Shown in pieces: positions 1-12,400 of a stretch of DNA of 64,000 nt. The first letter of the stretch is position 1. Each line of letters starts with the position of its first letter. Origin of the DNA: Trichoplusia ni (Eukaryota; Arthropoda; Insecta; Lepidoptera; Noctuidae). The notes beneath the pieces are model-generated. The model saw nothing but the letters and a program-made list of their open reading frames with translations, was not told the origin of the DNA and did no database searches. The position numbers and the translations under genes were made by a program. The stretch spans positions 10,495,834 to 10,559,833 of the forward strand of contig NC_039490.1 in the NCBI RefSeq assembly GCF_003590095.1, read 5' to 3'.

Positions 1-1261
1 CCACGTAATAAATTAAATGGGATTTCCTGATTAGATAAGCTAAGGTATTTATCTAAATTGTTTCAGTATTGCCTTTGCTGAAGATTATTATTATTGGGCC
101 AGGCCCGCCACACGTGGCCATCATTACAACTCCAGGGCCAAAATTCTGCTATTTACAATGGCCGAAGAATGAATGAAATTTGTCTTAAAATGAAAATTTT
201 TGCATTCTCTTAAGCTTTTTTCTACACAAGAATTGGAAATTCAGTACGTGACGGTACACTCAAGGTCAATACAATTAACTTCCAATTATTATTATATTGG
301 AAAAATGCTTCAGAGAATAGGAATAATTTCAAATTTAATCCAATCGTCATTAATTCATCTGCCATTGTAAATAGCATACCTAATCTGTTAGCCAGTTAGG
401 GGCCCTGTTAGCCAGGATCAACAATGACAACTAACGAAAACCACCTAGCGTTTAACGGTGTGTCCCAGGGAATCAACTGTTTTGGAAACTGCATCGAAAT
501 TAATCAGAAGTAGTTCATAGGAGTTGGAAAAATCTTTTCCACATCCCTCCACAGCAAGTGGGAGACAAAAAAGGTGGACACTATAGGTGAGGAATGACAA
601 CACCAACTGAGTAAGGCCAAGTTGTTAACACGTTATCTAGCCCACTGTGACCCACTGCTGTGCAAAGGCCTCCCAGAATCCTTCCACGATTCTCTGTCCT
701 GGGCCTCATGAAACCAGCCCGCGCGGTAAGCGTTAAGATTTCCAAAAAACACATATCCAATGTTTTTTGGAAATTTGTTTGACGGACTGAATAGATATTT
801 TTACCCAAAAGAAACATTATCACGAGAACATTCAGCTATGAAGCAATGTTTATATTAACTATTTTATCATTGGAATAACCCGTTTGCGATTAAGACAGCA
901 AAGTGATTTTGAAACACGTGAGGAATGGATTATAATTCATTTATTGTATTAGATTACAAACTTATCAATTGGGTTATAGGAATATACCTATTTGTTAAAG
1001 AAATGTCTTTCGTCAGTTTATTGACACTGTTTACTAATGTTTTTGTGGGTTCCGCGCCCCGTAGAAATTGCCGTCAGCCCGTCTATCATCAGGGCCGATG
1101 AAATAATGGGAATAAGTTTAAAATAACACTGTTCTTATTCGACAAAATGCTTAGGAAAATACGACAAAGTTCAAATTGAATCCAATCGGCCAATATAAAT
1201 AGCAGAATAGGGGCTCAAAATATATCTGATAAATCGTCTTAGATATGCACAGTTGGCACTT

Positions 1262-1533
1262 ACACGCTACGCTTAACGCGGTCGGCCCATAGATGGGTGA
1301 CCATCTTTGTCATAACGAGTTCCTCCGTGTTTCGGAAGGCACATTAAATTGTGGGTCCCGGCTGTTATTCATACATCTTGACAATCGTTACAGGTAGTTG
1401 GAAGCTAGAAAGTCTGACAACCAACTGTAACTGGGTTGAGGAGGTGAGATAGGCAGTCGCTCCTTGTAAAACACTGGTACTTAGTTGAATCCGGTTAGAC
1501 TGGAAGCAGACTCCCACATACCTAGGATGATGA
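1262..1533 (+). repeat. 5S-derived SINE-like copy
   Basis: Copy of a family with a 5S-rRNA-like head (cggtcggcccatagatggg and following bases) and a conserved body containing the motifs gataggcagtcgctccttg and ccggttagactggaagc. Full description is at 49205-49585. Confidence 0.75.
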
Positions 1534-2188
1534 TTGCTAAATTTATTAATATTGGTATGAGGTATAAATTAAAAATGGTCTTCAATAAATGATTTTATTA
1601 ACAAAACATCTAGGAGTATGTTTCCTATGTAAAGTGCTAAACATTGGATCATTAACATATCAACATAATTTATCTAAATTAAATCCATAAATAACTAAGC
1701 AATCATAAGATTATTTAAATAATTATATTGTTATACAATTTCATAGATATGCAATATATTGCTTTTTATAAATATTTTTTACCCGACTTCCTCAAAAAGG
1801 GGGTATTGCCAAAGAGATCTATACAATTTTTTTGCTTGTAAAATTTTGTAAGTACTGGTTCGCCTATATTTAACGTTGTTTATTTAAATATCATAAATAG
1901 AAGAAAACTAAAAATAAATATATTTGAACTATTTTCAACATGATTTTTCTAATGTTTAATTAATTTATAATATTATTATACATTATGGTGTATTTAGTAT
2001 AGAATACCAAATTATCTGAAATTGTCTTCTATATTTTTGACTTATACTTATGTACTATATATGGTATAGGTTTTAATATAAGGAAAATATTATATACGTT
2101 GCTTGCTATTTCAATGTGTAAATTACAAAAAAAATTGGTCAAGTGTGAGTTGGATATAGCTCGAAGGGACCTATGCTCATCGACCTAG

Positions 2189-2352
2189 CCTTTTCCCAAC
2201 TATGTTGGGGTCGGCTTCCAGTCTAACCGGATTCAGCTAAGTACCAGTGTTTTACAAGGAGCGACTGCCTATCTGACCTCCTCAACCCAGTTACCTGCGC
2301 AACACGATACCCCTTAGTTAGACTGGTTGTTAGACTTTCAAGCTTCTGACTA
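2189..2352 (-). repeat. 5S-derived SINE, body fragment
   Basis: Reverse-oriented body and tail of the same family as 49205-49585. The 5S-like head is missing. Confidence 0.75.
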
Positions 2353-3125
2353 CTTTAACGATAGTAATTTTATTCTGTTTTAAGATTTTATTATTATACA
2401 GCATCATAATGGTTCATGAGATACAGTCAAGAAAAATGATAGTAATATTAAAAAACAGTTCAGACGCTATAATGTATTTCATTTCTTCAAAATATCAGAA
2501 CCATTATTTACAAATTCAGATAATTTGGTATTTTTAACAACAATTATAAATTGAAAAATTAAGTACATCGTATTTTTTTTAATTTTTACATGCTCAAAAC
2601 TTCTCTACATAGGAAGAGGCCTGTGCCCAGCAGTGGGACAGATATAGGCTGGTTATAATTGGAATGTATTAAACTTGAGCACAACATACATATAATTTCT
2701 AATTACTTTTTACAACAAAACATATATATTTAAATACATTTATGTATAACAAGATATCACACTACAGATTATTAATAAATAAATTATTATGAAACTGACT
2801 GATCATATTTATAATCACTTTAGTGCGTGGAACGCGGAAGTTTGTATGTATGGGCATATGTTACTCTTTCACCCAAAAACTACTCAACATATTTGGATGA
2901 AACTCAGTACACAGATAGTTTATAACCAGGATTAACACATATTATAGTTTGTATCCCAATTTTATGTTTCAGTCTATGTCCACGCACGTATGTACTTAAA
3001 TATGATCGACGTCTGTTTAAGCATATGTTTTATATTTGCAAATATAATATATTAAAGTCAATATCACAAACAACAATAAATAATTATTTATACAAGTTTC
3101 TTGAGGCGGTTTCATAATTGTTTTA

Positions 3126-3270
3126 GAACGGTTTATTCACGCGAGTCACAGGTCTCGTGTCAAACTTTCGACTCGTGAATCCTTTGCCGCGTCAGCTCAT
3201 GATTAAGGACTCCGGTTGGGTCCGAAACTAGTCGGACAATCTCGATAAATACGCGTGAGTAAACCGTTTT
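3126..3270. repeat. Palindromic dispersed element
   Basis: Begins with aacggtttattcacgcg and ends with cgcgtgagtaaaccgtt, which are inverted copies. The middle carries ggactccggttgggtccga. A second copy is at 19689-19817 and a fragment near 12487-12550. Confidence 0.6.
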
Positions 3271-3549
3271 TAGACAATTATGAATATTAATTGTTTTTAT
3301 AATTATTACATAAGAATATTCAGACCAGACTATACGGAGCCAGCGTTATTTATAAGGCTTTTATTAGCCAACTTCAAAATACAAGATGTTTTGATTCCAA
3401 TGTATGTAATTTTTTCAAAAGATGAAATTGTCAGCATTTTTTATCAATTTTGGCTTCATTACGCTAAGCTCCATAAATATATATTTTCAATAAATATACC
3501 AAGAACTCTTAAAGCAAAAAGCCTATAATAGACAATGTTACATTCCCGT

Positions 3550-3698
3550 AGAAAAGAAAACTTCAAATGTATGTGAATGACATTCCTCTTCGACAAGTGA
3601 CGTGACTTTGACTTGTCAGTTCAATTCATTTGAGTGATTCGTCAGCGTTAGCGAGAGGAGTAATGTAACTTGTCTACAAACCTTGGTCTATTGTAGGA
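3550..3698 (+). repeat. Dispersed repeat, family E
   Basis: Shares a core from aacttcaaatgtatgtga to gaggagtaatgtaacttg with 9193-9333 and 30937-31057. No coding capacity seen. Confidence 0.7.
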
Positions 3699-4194
3699 GC
3701 AAGACGGCACACTAAACTGTAAAACGTTGTCTCTCTTCTATATTTTTGTCAGTTTAAGAGCTCTTGATACACAAAATGGTCTTTAACAAAATACTGATAA
3801 ATAAATTTTGCTATATAAGTACTTAGTGCCTTTGATAACACACCCACACTCAAACGTTACTCAAATATAAGTCACTCTATCTATACACCTTAAAGTGTCA
3901 GACAGTATGCGACTTGGCTACTTGACTAAGTGACGTTTGAGTGGAAGGTGTTATTTTTCATCTATAAATAATAATACCAGCTGATATACGAGAATTATTA
4001 CTAGTATAAGGCTTAAACATTATACCAACTTAAAAATAACAAGAATCAAAGTATACGTTGTAATATTATGTACTTTATTCCTTTTAAATAGAGTTTATAT
4101 TTGTTTGATAACTATAAGATGCTTTAAATGTATTTGTCGGTACCGTACAGCGTAGAGTGAGGGAGACAGCATAATATAGATCTTGGGATGGAAA

Positions 4195-4475
4195 AAACAA
4201 TTTTGATCTATTACTAGAAAATATATATCCTGGGACAACTCACACACGGTTTTCTGATCCCAAGCTAAGCAGAGCTTGTGTTATGGTAACCAGACAACTG
4301 ATAAACTTACTTAAATATTTCTAAATACTGTATATAATATTATAGATAAAAGACACCCAGACACCAGAACAAATGATCATGCTCATCACACAACATTTTT
4401 CCTGGGCGGGAATCGAACCCACGACCTCCGGTATACCAGTCAGGGTCTCTAACCACTAGACCAACAGGCCCGTCG
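4195..4475 (-). repeat. tRNA-derived SINE, second family
   Basis: On the minus strand it starts with a tRNA-like head (ggcctgttggtctagtggtt, then a gggttcgattcccgcc B box). A body containing acccagacacca-type sequence follows. The matching plus-strand copy is at 43522-43792. Confidence 0.75.
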
Positions 4476-5428
4476 TTCCATGTCAATTAGGAAAGTATTT
4501 TTCAAAATCGGATCAGTAGTTTTTGAGATGACTCTATCAATACACAAGTTCTATAATAATAGTATAAATGGAAAAAAGTCATCATATCGTCGTCTTTAAC
4601 TTTAAGTTGAAGTTATTTTTAAGCTGATATAAAGCAACCATTAATAAAATTCAATATATTGAACACCGCACCTAACAATTTAACATTCTAGAACACACTT
4701 TATTAATGGCGGTTGAATAAAAACTAAGTATCGCTTTCTCTTTTCAACTATCGATGAGAGAAAAGGATAGAAACTGGATTATAATCCAATTTTTATTTAA
4801 TTAATTTCTTTAAATCGGATAATAAAGATTTATGCTTTGAAGTTCTTTATAAGGGCAGTCACAGATACTCTATCCCTTTCCCCCTTACATAGAGAGAGCG
4901 AGACAGATATACAGCGAGATACTAAGTCAACCGCCATGGAAGCTAGAAACATTTACAATATTTTTTTCTATTACTCCTTGCCATTATTATTATTATACAA
5001 AATATACACGCAATATTTAGCTAGTGTAAAGTTTTCTATATTATGGACCTGTTTCAACATTAATTGGTGAATGGAATAAGAAACTATGGAGACTTCTTCA
5101 CTAATAATGGTATGTTTTGTTATTAGATTTCATTTTGGAATGTATATTAGCAATTTAAATCTTTGCTTTTCGTAAATATTCGGCTAGACATTTTTTTGCC
5201 TTTATCAAATTCGGTCAAGTCGTTTTGGAGATTTAACAAAAGAAATGGTCAAGTAACTCTAAAGTACAAAATATTCCATCTCATCATTTATCAGCTAGTG
5301 ACTGCAATTTCATAGATAATTACATATCAATAATTAATGCTAATTATCGATTTTCAAAACGTTTACATTTATTTCAGAAAATATAATAAACTATATCTTA
5401 TATGCCATCATTTTATAGCTAGTCATAA

Positions 5429-5430
<2 letters not shown>

Positions 5431-5474
<44 letters not shown>
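5431..5474. repeat. (TA)n microsatellite
   Basis: About 20 uninterrupted TA dinucleotides. Confidence 0.95.
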
Positions 5475-5476
<2 letters not shown>

Positions 5477-6984
5477 GGTACTTTTTATGTCTAACCTTCA
5501 GTTTATAACTACACCAATAAATGTTGAAACAAGTTAATTTCTAAAATAAATTATGTGTAACTTAGAAAGCACCTAGCTTTATTTATTTATGGTAACACTT
5601 TTAAACCTCTATATAATTTGTAATAACTATACTCTGTATTTATTGAGTCCTCTTAATTTATAGGAAAAGTTGCAAAAATCCTCTTTTTAAACCAAGAACG
5701 AAGAAAGTTGAAGTTCTCTGTCAGTTGTACCGTAGCACTTAAACGAGTGAATCGATTTGGATGCGACTTTTATTATTTCAAAGATAGTTTTCTGGATATT
5801 GCTCTTAGACATGTTTAGTCAAAATCGGTTCAGTCATTTTAAGATCATCTTTTCGTTATTGTTATATTTGTATTCAATTTCGACTATTGCTCTAATTTTT
5901 TTTTATGTATAAACCGATTTGCAAAATAGAAGGAGGTTATCTATTCAGTGGATATAAATGCAGAGTTTTTTTCAGGATTATTAAATTGATAAAGTCATAA
6001 AGAAAATAGATGTTTTTGCAACTTTCCCAAAAACTATGTGTTTTCTATAACATATTATTATATTATCTAAATTTATCAACTATAATAACATTAATTAGAT
6101 TATAATGGAATGACACAATTATTTGTCAAAAAAGCCGCTACAACGTTTTTTTTTTGTAATTTCCTAATTAACTAAAAAATAGTAGTTATTAACAAATTGA
6201 CAATTAATTCACCACAATTTACGATTTTTAAGTAAATAATTATATTTTGGCAGAATATTTTCTTAATTAAAATGTTAGATTTCTGTTTTGAAAGGTTGAT
6301 CCATATAACCTGTTAACAGTCAAGGGAGAGCCTGATTGCTACATTAAGTATTCCGAACGAATATGCTAAAGAAAAATAAAATTCCCATCCATCGAATTGA
6401 TGACCGCACCAACAGTTAATTAACCATGACTTTTCCTTTCAACATTGAAAAAAACTTTGAAAAATATCAACTATCAAGCTATCACTAATCATGAGATTTA
6501 GTCTGGTGACAGACGGCCGCACAAACAGCGGAGCGTTAGTAGGATTATCTTTTGGCTACGGGACCCTAATTAGTTAATCGAATATTAAATCTCATGTGAA
6601 CACACTGTATATAATCTAAATCAGCTGTTTTGAAAACAGATTATATTGATCAACCTTCCAGAAACTTTTTCGATATTTTTGACAATATAAGACTTCAAAT
6701 TTAAACCTTAACATTAAGAGAATACAAATGAATTTCGTTTAAAACGGTCTAACGTGGCGATAAATTTGAACTAATCGGTATAACATTAAAATTATTATAA
6801 AAATATAAATCTTAATATAAAAGACAGGAAAACTTTCGTTGATTAGAACTTAATTTTACATAGGAATGGCTGAGATAGCTATGAAATAAGGGAACGCAAC
6901 TTAAATATAGACGTATTGTTAGTCAGTCGCCATTTTATATTGATAATGACAGAGCCAGAATGTTTTAGTATGTATTGACGCGAC

Positions 6985-7125
6985 GCTTTGCGGAGTGGTG
7001 AGGAGTTAGGAGGAGTGAGTAGGAATGAGGAGGAGTTAGAAGAAGTTGGTAGGAGTGGGGAGAGATTAAGAGGAGTGACGAGGAATGAGCAGGAATAAGG
7101 CGGAATGAGGACGAATGAAAGGGAA
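6985..7125. repeat. GGAGT/GGAATGA simple array
   Basis: Degenerate tandem repetition of short GAGGAGT-, GGAATGA- and GGAGTGA-like units. The reverse-strand reading frame across it (serine/leucine/histidine repeats) is a by-product of the array, not a gene. Confidence 0.8.
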
Positions 7126-8260
7126 CCGGAGCGGAGTCAGCGGAGCTTTCAATGATATAACTTCTATATCCCACCCTTTTCTCTATTATTTAAGGTCGAG
7201 TCTTCTTACTCTTTTGCGCCAGGTTAATCTATCCTGGATTGTCTTTTTGGGCAAATGTGTTGTTGAGGTATGCATGTACTGTTGCCCACTAGTGGGAAAA
7301 ACTGCCTCAACCTTTCTTTTCTTTGTCAATGATAGTATTACAGAATCTTTTTACTCTGCTTCTCCTAAAACGAAGTGAATATGGCCCAAAATAAGTTCCA
7401 TTGTACAAGAAAAGTTAAACCTCAGAAGAAATGCTATTTAAAGGCATCTTATATTTAAGTTGCGTTCCCAAAAGAATAACTAAAGTAACTTGGAATTTTA
7501 AGAAAACTTAGTTAAAGTTACATTTCAAATTATTATTTATTTATATTATGTACTATAAAAATTATTAATTAACCCGCAGTATTGGCAATAGTTTTTCGTT
7601 GAAATAGACTAAAAAAAATAGACTCAATAAGTCTAGCATTAAGCTGCCCAAGTATAGCAAACTCGCATGGTTTACCCGACAGCGCTAAAAGGAGGGGAAT
7701 GATCTTAATTTTCGATTTTTTTATCCTAAGCGGGCTAGCATCATTGCTTTTCAAAGTATATTCATAAATATTTAAATAACTTTAAATTAAAATACATTTT
7801 TTATACTTTTCAGCCATGTTTATGAATAAATAATTATTTTTATCCAATTTATATTAAAATGGCACCATATAGAACAAGAATTTCGTATGGCAATCATTAT
7901 TGGAATGTATTGGAATTTGAACTTTATGTTGTAAGCCTTAAGGACTATGTGGAATGCAGGGGGGAAATCGATTTAGTCAGCTTGGCCTTCCTATTTTTTG
8001 GGTTTATAAGAAGTACCTTATTATGTTAAATGATACTCAAAATATGAACAGAACCATGTATAACATTTGATTTCTACAACGTATAATGGAATATTCACCA
8101 GGTCATATTTTCAATGTCGTATCATTTCTTTGACTAAAGAACATTAAAAAAATCTACATTTTCGAATAAATATAGGGTTCCTTAAAGAATTTATCATTCA
8201 TATTATTAAACCACCTCTTGTTTCGCGAGGTGGCCTATGTCCGACAGTGAGACATCTATA

Positions 8261-8582
8261 GTAAGGCCAACGAGACGAGATAAAAAACGTAAACAAGCGG
8301 TCCGTTACTGAGTTACATTGCGATAGAGAGGGATTATTATCCCTGTCCTTATCACTCGTACGCGCACGAGGCGTGAGTTGGTCGATGACAGCTGTCGTTG
8401 TGTTTCGTGGTACAAGAAAGAAGTCAGTACGGCAGTTGTCAACATTTGGTCCGCCATGTTGCGAACAAGATCATTCCTTCACTTTTGACAAAATTCTAAC
8501 TTTATAATAGTTTATTCAAATAAAAATGTTAGTAACCCCTGAAAATCTGTTTACATTTTTTATCTCGTCTGGTTGGCCTTAC
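8261..8582. mobile_element. MITE with about 34-bp terminal inverted repeats
   Basis: The left end gtaaggccaacgagacgaga is mirrored by the right end tctcgtctggttggccttac, and the match continues inward to ...cgtaaac / gtttac.... The element is 322 bp and flanked by TATA on both sides, consistent with a TA-type target duplication. It has no coding capacity. Confidence 0.85.
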
Positions 8583-9142
8583 TATAATTATACGCGAGCA
8601 CTTCAGTTTAAATATTATGCGTAACATTGGCATTTAAAATATGACCAGCATGTATTACCTAAATAACGAGAGTGAAGCAATAGCGAGAATTTTGCGATAT
8701 CGATGTCAAAGTTTCATATTTACAATCACAAGATATTGTAATTCGAGTCTTATCGCAAATTTATCGCAAGTCGTAATTGCTTAATGCAAGTTAGATAATA
8801 ACAATGGTGGAATAACCATTATAGGTTATATTCGACTTTTGTCTACTCGTTATTTTCAGAAGTTTCGCTTCAAATAAGAAAAATTACAAAAAGACTATTG
8901 TTTTAACAAAATCTTATTTTCAACATACATATATCTATTAGATAGGTCTTTTCTAAATAAATATAATACAGTAAAATAATACGTAATTTCTTTCAAATTG
9001 TCTACTCATCTACATCTCAAACTCAACTTCATTTTGAGACCGCACTTCACCTTTCAATGGCAGCATTAACGGCGACTTAAAATGAAGCTGTGCTTAAATT
9101 AAAGAGTATTAATAAATACATTAGCTATAGTTTTAAACTTAC

Positions 9143-9179
9143 TTCTACGTTTCTTCTCATCTTCAGAAGACCTTGACAT
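9143..9179 (-). CDS. Possible first coding exon of an unknown gene
   Basis: On the minus strand an ATG opens twelve codons reading MSRSSEDEKKRR, followed at once by a strong donor (gtaagt) in phase 1. It lies only 163 bases past the myosin V stop. No later exon of such a gene was found at lower coordinates, and charged peptides of this length arise easily by chance. It could equally be myosin V 3'UTR. Confidence 0.2.
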
Positions 9180-9192
9180 TGTCACATAAAAT

Positions 9193-9333
9193 AGAAAACT
9201 TCAAATGTATGTGAATGACATTCCTCTTCGACAAGTGACGTGACTTTGACTTGTCAGTTCAATACATTTGAGTGATTCGTCAGCATTAGCGCGAGGAGTA
9301 ATGTGACTTGTCTACTGGGCTCTTGGTCTACTG
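9193..9333 (-). repeat. Family E repeat abutting the myosin V stop
   Basis: Same family as 3550-3698 and 30937-31057. Similarity to the 3.6 kb copy runs to about 9333, within about ten bases of the myosin V stop codon at 9342, so the proximal 3'UTR is repeat-derived. Confidence 0.7.
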
Positions 9334-9341
9334 TTGGTCTT

Positions 9342-9470
9342 CTATATCTTGGTGAGAAGACCATCCATTTCTAGTACTTCCGGTAGCTCGATTGCTTCCA
9401 GTCTGATTGGGGAGGGATTGAATGGAAACTGCACCGAGAATATCATCTTGGAGTCCATTAGAAGGTTTTG
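9342..9470 (-). CDS. didum: Myosin V exon 40 (1782-1823), C-terminus
   Basis: QNLLMDSKMIFSVQFPFNPS and the following acidic/hydrophobic end, then TAG. This matches the LLMD-K--FPV-FPFNPS C-terminus of class V globular tails. Acceptor ttacag in phase 0. Confidence 0.95.
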   Translation of the reverse strand, partial: QNLLMDSKMIFSVQFPFNPSPIRLEAIELPEVLEMDGLLTKI

Positions 9471-12400
9471 CTGTAACAGAAAATATTTTTATGAGGTTTT
9501 TATTTTGTTGATTGCGTCAAAAGTGGATAAAACCCCCATATTTGTCTGTCTATTATCGTGTATATATCTGCACCCACCCCCTCCTATATTGTTATAGCCA
9601 CCTTTATAGATTACGTCAAAGCAGATAAAGCCCTATATTTATTTCCGTCTGTTGTTGTCTATATATCTGTGCAACACCCCTCACCCACCCCATATATTTG
9701 TGTATAGCCAGCCACCTTTATACTTATACACCGTGATTTTTTAGTCGTCTTACAAAAGCAGCTCAGTTCATGTATCCAATGACTAGAACACGTTCATGAT
9801 AAAAAAAATAGGTATTTATGAGATTTGAAAAAAAAAATGCAATTTTTATTCAAAATTATGCTGCAATTCGTAGTTTTTTAGAAACACAGATCTGTTGCGA
9901 GCGCGGTCCGAGCCTTGTAACAATGGTGAGGGGCGCGGGCGGCGGCGTTTTTATCATTTTTAAGAGTATATTTCAGATTTCGCTTGTTTAATTTTTCTTC
10001 GTACTTATTATGTTAGTTGATGATAAAAAAAATCGCGCCTAGGGGTATTTTACGTCGGATACATGAACTGGGCTGCTTTTGTAAGACGACTAAAAAATCA
10101 CCGTGTATATGACGTCCCCCGAATTGCATCAATTTGAATGCTTACGGCCTGCCCAAAACTCATGTGGAAAAAATCATGTCTACGCCACCCCATCTTTATT
10201 TTAGCATCGCCAACCACCTATCTATCCATGATCCCTCATCTAATAGATAGACAGAATATTCTTTATTGCACACCACATAAGTACTTGGCCACAATTCTGC
10301 TATTAGCAATGGCCGATGCATAAACGGAAATTCAATAAAATTGGCACTATTCGTATTATTTTAAGCGTTTTTCCAACATAAAAATCCAGTAAGAGGAGGA
10401 ACACACACTTTCAATACAATGAATTGCCAAATATTGTGTTGACAAAATACTTAAGAGACTAGGAATTGTTTCAAATTTAATCCAATTGCCATTCATTCAT
10501 AGGCCATCTTCAATAGCAGAATCGTGGCCCAGGATTGGATACCAATAATTAGTGGTTTCTTAGGTTTACGCCAATGTTAGACATTGAAATGAAACTACTT
10601 TTAAGGATTTTATCGCGTATTATGCAAAGCTGTCGAAACGTCGTGAACTAAAATCTAAAATTAAACCGCGATGAAATCCGTAAAAGTAGTTTCATTTCAA
10701 TACCAATAAATAATACTTGGTGCCTATACATATTACTCTGACCAAGTCCTCGATTCTTCAAATGTGTTGAACCCTTGTGAACCCCCCCCCCCCTCAAAGA
10801 CCCTATATACTGACCGGTTCCTTGTCAGGGTTAGTGCCAGCTTTCTCTTGCATCTTCTTCTGGATCTCGTGAATGAACTCGCGCGTAACCTTGACCTCAT
10901 ACTCCTCGGCCGGAGTATACATGTTCAGGATCTAGAAGCAGATAAGCAAAGGTCAGTGAGGTTATGGAGACAGATGGAAAGGTCAGTGTAGTAGAAAGAA
11001 CTTAACATAAGCTCTCCTGGACTTTTTTGTAGGTTGTTGTATCTTGTAGGGTTAAACCCGCGTTCGCAATGAAAGCGAAAAAATAGTAAATACATTTGAA
11101 ACCTCTAAAATAGACTGTTTTTCTACCAAATTCTGCATAAGTTATACTTTAAAACCTTCCTCTTGAATCACTTTATCTAATAAAAAAATCCGTCGAATAG
11201 TTTTAAAGATTTAAGTAGTCAAAGGTATATAGGGACAGAAAAGCTCTTCTGTTTTATAATATGTAGTTTATAATGTATGGCTATGCGTGGTCCACGCCTA
11301 CCTTGCAGACTTGCATGGCGTTGAGGTTGGCGCACATGTCCACAGTGCTCTGCACGTCCTGCATGGACTTGCGCGCCTGCAGCAGCTGCACCGCCTGCGT
11401 GATGGGCTTCAACACGCCCAGGATCTCCTCCACCTGGGACAGCATATACATGGGTAGGATACATATAGGATCATAGAAATATGTCCACCATGCGATCACG
11501 GGATAGTGAAATAGGGATTAAAACTTTACTGTGTGTTAATCCAGGTTATAAACTATGTATGAAAGAGTAACAAAACAAGGAACCATCCAAACAAACTTTC
11601 ATAATCAATCAATTTACAATATTTCATTAATAGGGATGACGACTGGGTATAAAAAGAAAAAATCTCATTAGTCCCTCAGTTAGATAATTGAAAAGTATGA
11701 GACAAAGGTTAACTGCTTTAAAGTTTAGGAGCTTGTGACGTAACGATAGAGTAGAATGTATACTCAATCGTGACGTCACGCGTAAGTTTCATTCACTGTA
11801 ATTTGGTCAATTTATGTTTGCGGGACAAATTAAAAAATACGTATCCATTATTATACAAAAAACTACAAGACGGACACCACAAAAAAAAATTGTCATCATC
11901 CCTATTATAATATTTAATGGAATACAAGTACTCCATTTGATTCGGTAACACAGTATCCCATAGTAAAACTGTTTGTCGAGATTATAATTCATTTTTTTTA
12001 AATATTATTGTCTTGGCGACTGAGAAAGTTCAACAAAGTTTGTTAAAAAGGTATATGAACATTAATTATATTAATTACTATTGACATTAACTAATAAACA
12101 AACATAACTTTAGAGATATTATCAAAATGTTACTATCAATGTCAACATTTCAAGTTTGAATTTGACGACATAAGATTTTGACGGTTCTTTCCTAAAATGT
12201 ATCAATATAAAGTAAATAATATTACAGAGTCCATATTGGTCTTAAACTTGTTTCTTTTGACCATCTGTACAATCTAATTGAATACAATAAAGTATTAATT
12301 ATATAAAACTTACGCTTTTCTGTCCGTACTCAGCCAGATGCTCTTTGATCCAGGTCTCGAGATGGGAGATGTTGTACCTGATCTGCAGACCCTTGGCCCA

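Larger units (their letters stand above)
1..9140. other. Gene-poor repeat-rich stretch
   Basis: I see no convincing exon here on either strand. Reading frames are short, AT-rich and without recognisable domains. The stretch holds SINE-like copies (1262-1533, 2189-2352, 4195-4475), a MITE (8261-8582), a dispersed repeat at 3550-3698, a palindromic element at 3126-3270, a TA microsatellite near 5433-5473 and a GGAGT-rich simple array near 6985-7125. Confidence 0.7.
9471..10814 (-). other. Myosin V intron 39
   Basis: No coding exon seen. Holds a MITE (9727-10107), an AT-rich dispersed element with an ends-inward aatggccgatg motif (about 10250-10530) and an inverted-repeat element (10552-10700). 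Confidence 0.8.

Noticed and set aside
10803..10814. Stop codon shortly after exon 39 as the true end of myosin V
   Set aside because: The gtcagt there works as a donor, and exon 40 at 9342-9470 carries the conserved LLMD...FPFNPS C-terminus in matching phase.
10764..10991. Plus-strand frame of 75 codons
   Set aside because: Antisense of exon 39, which encodes the class V globular tail.
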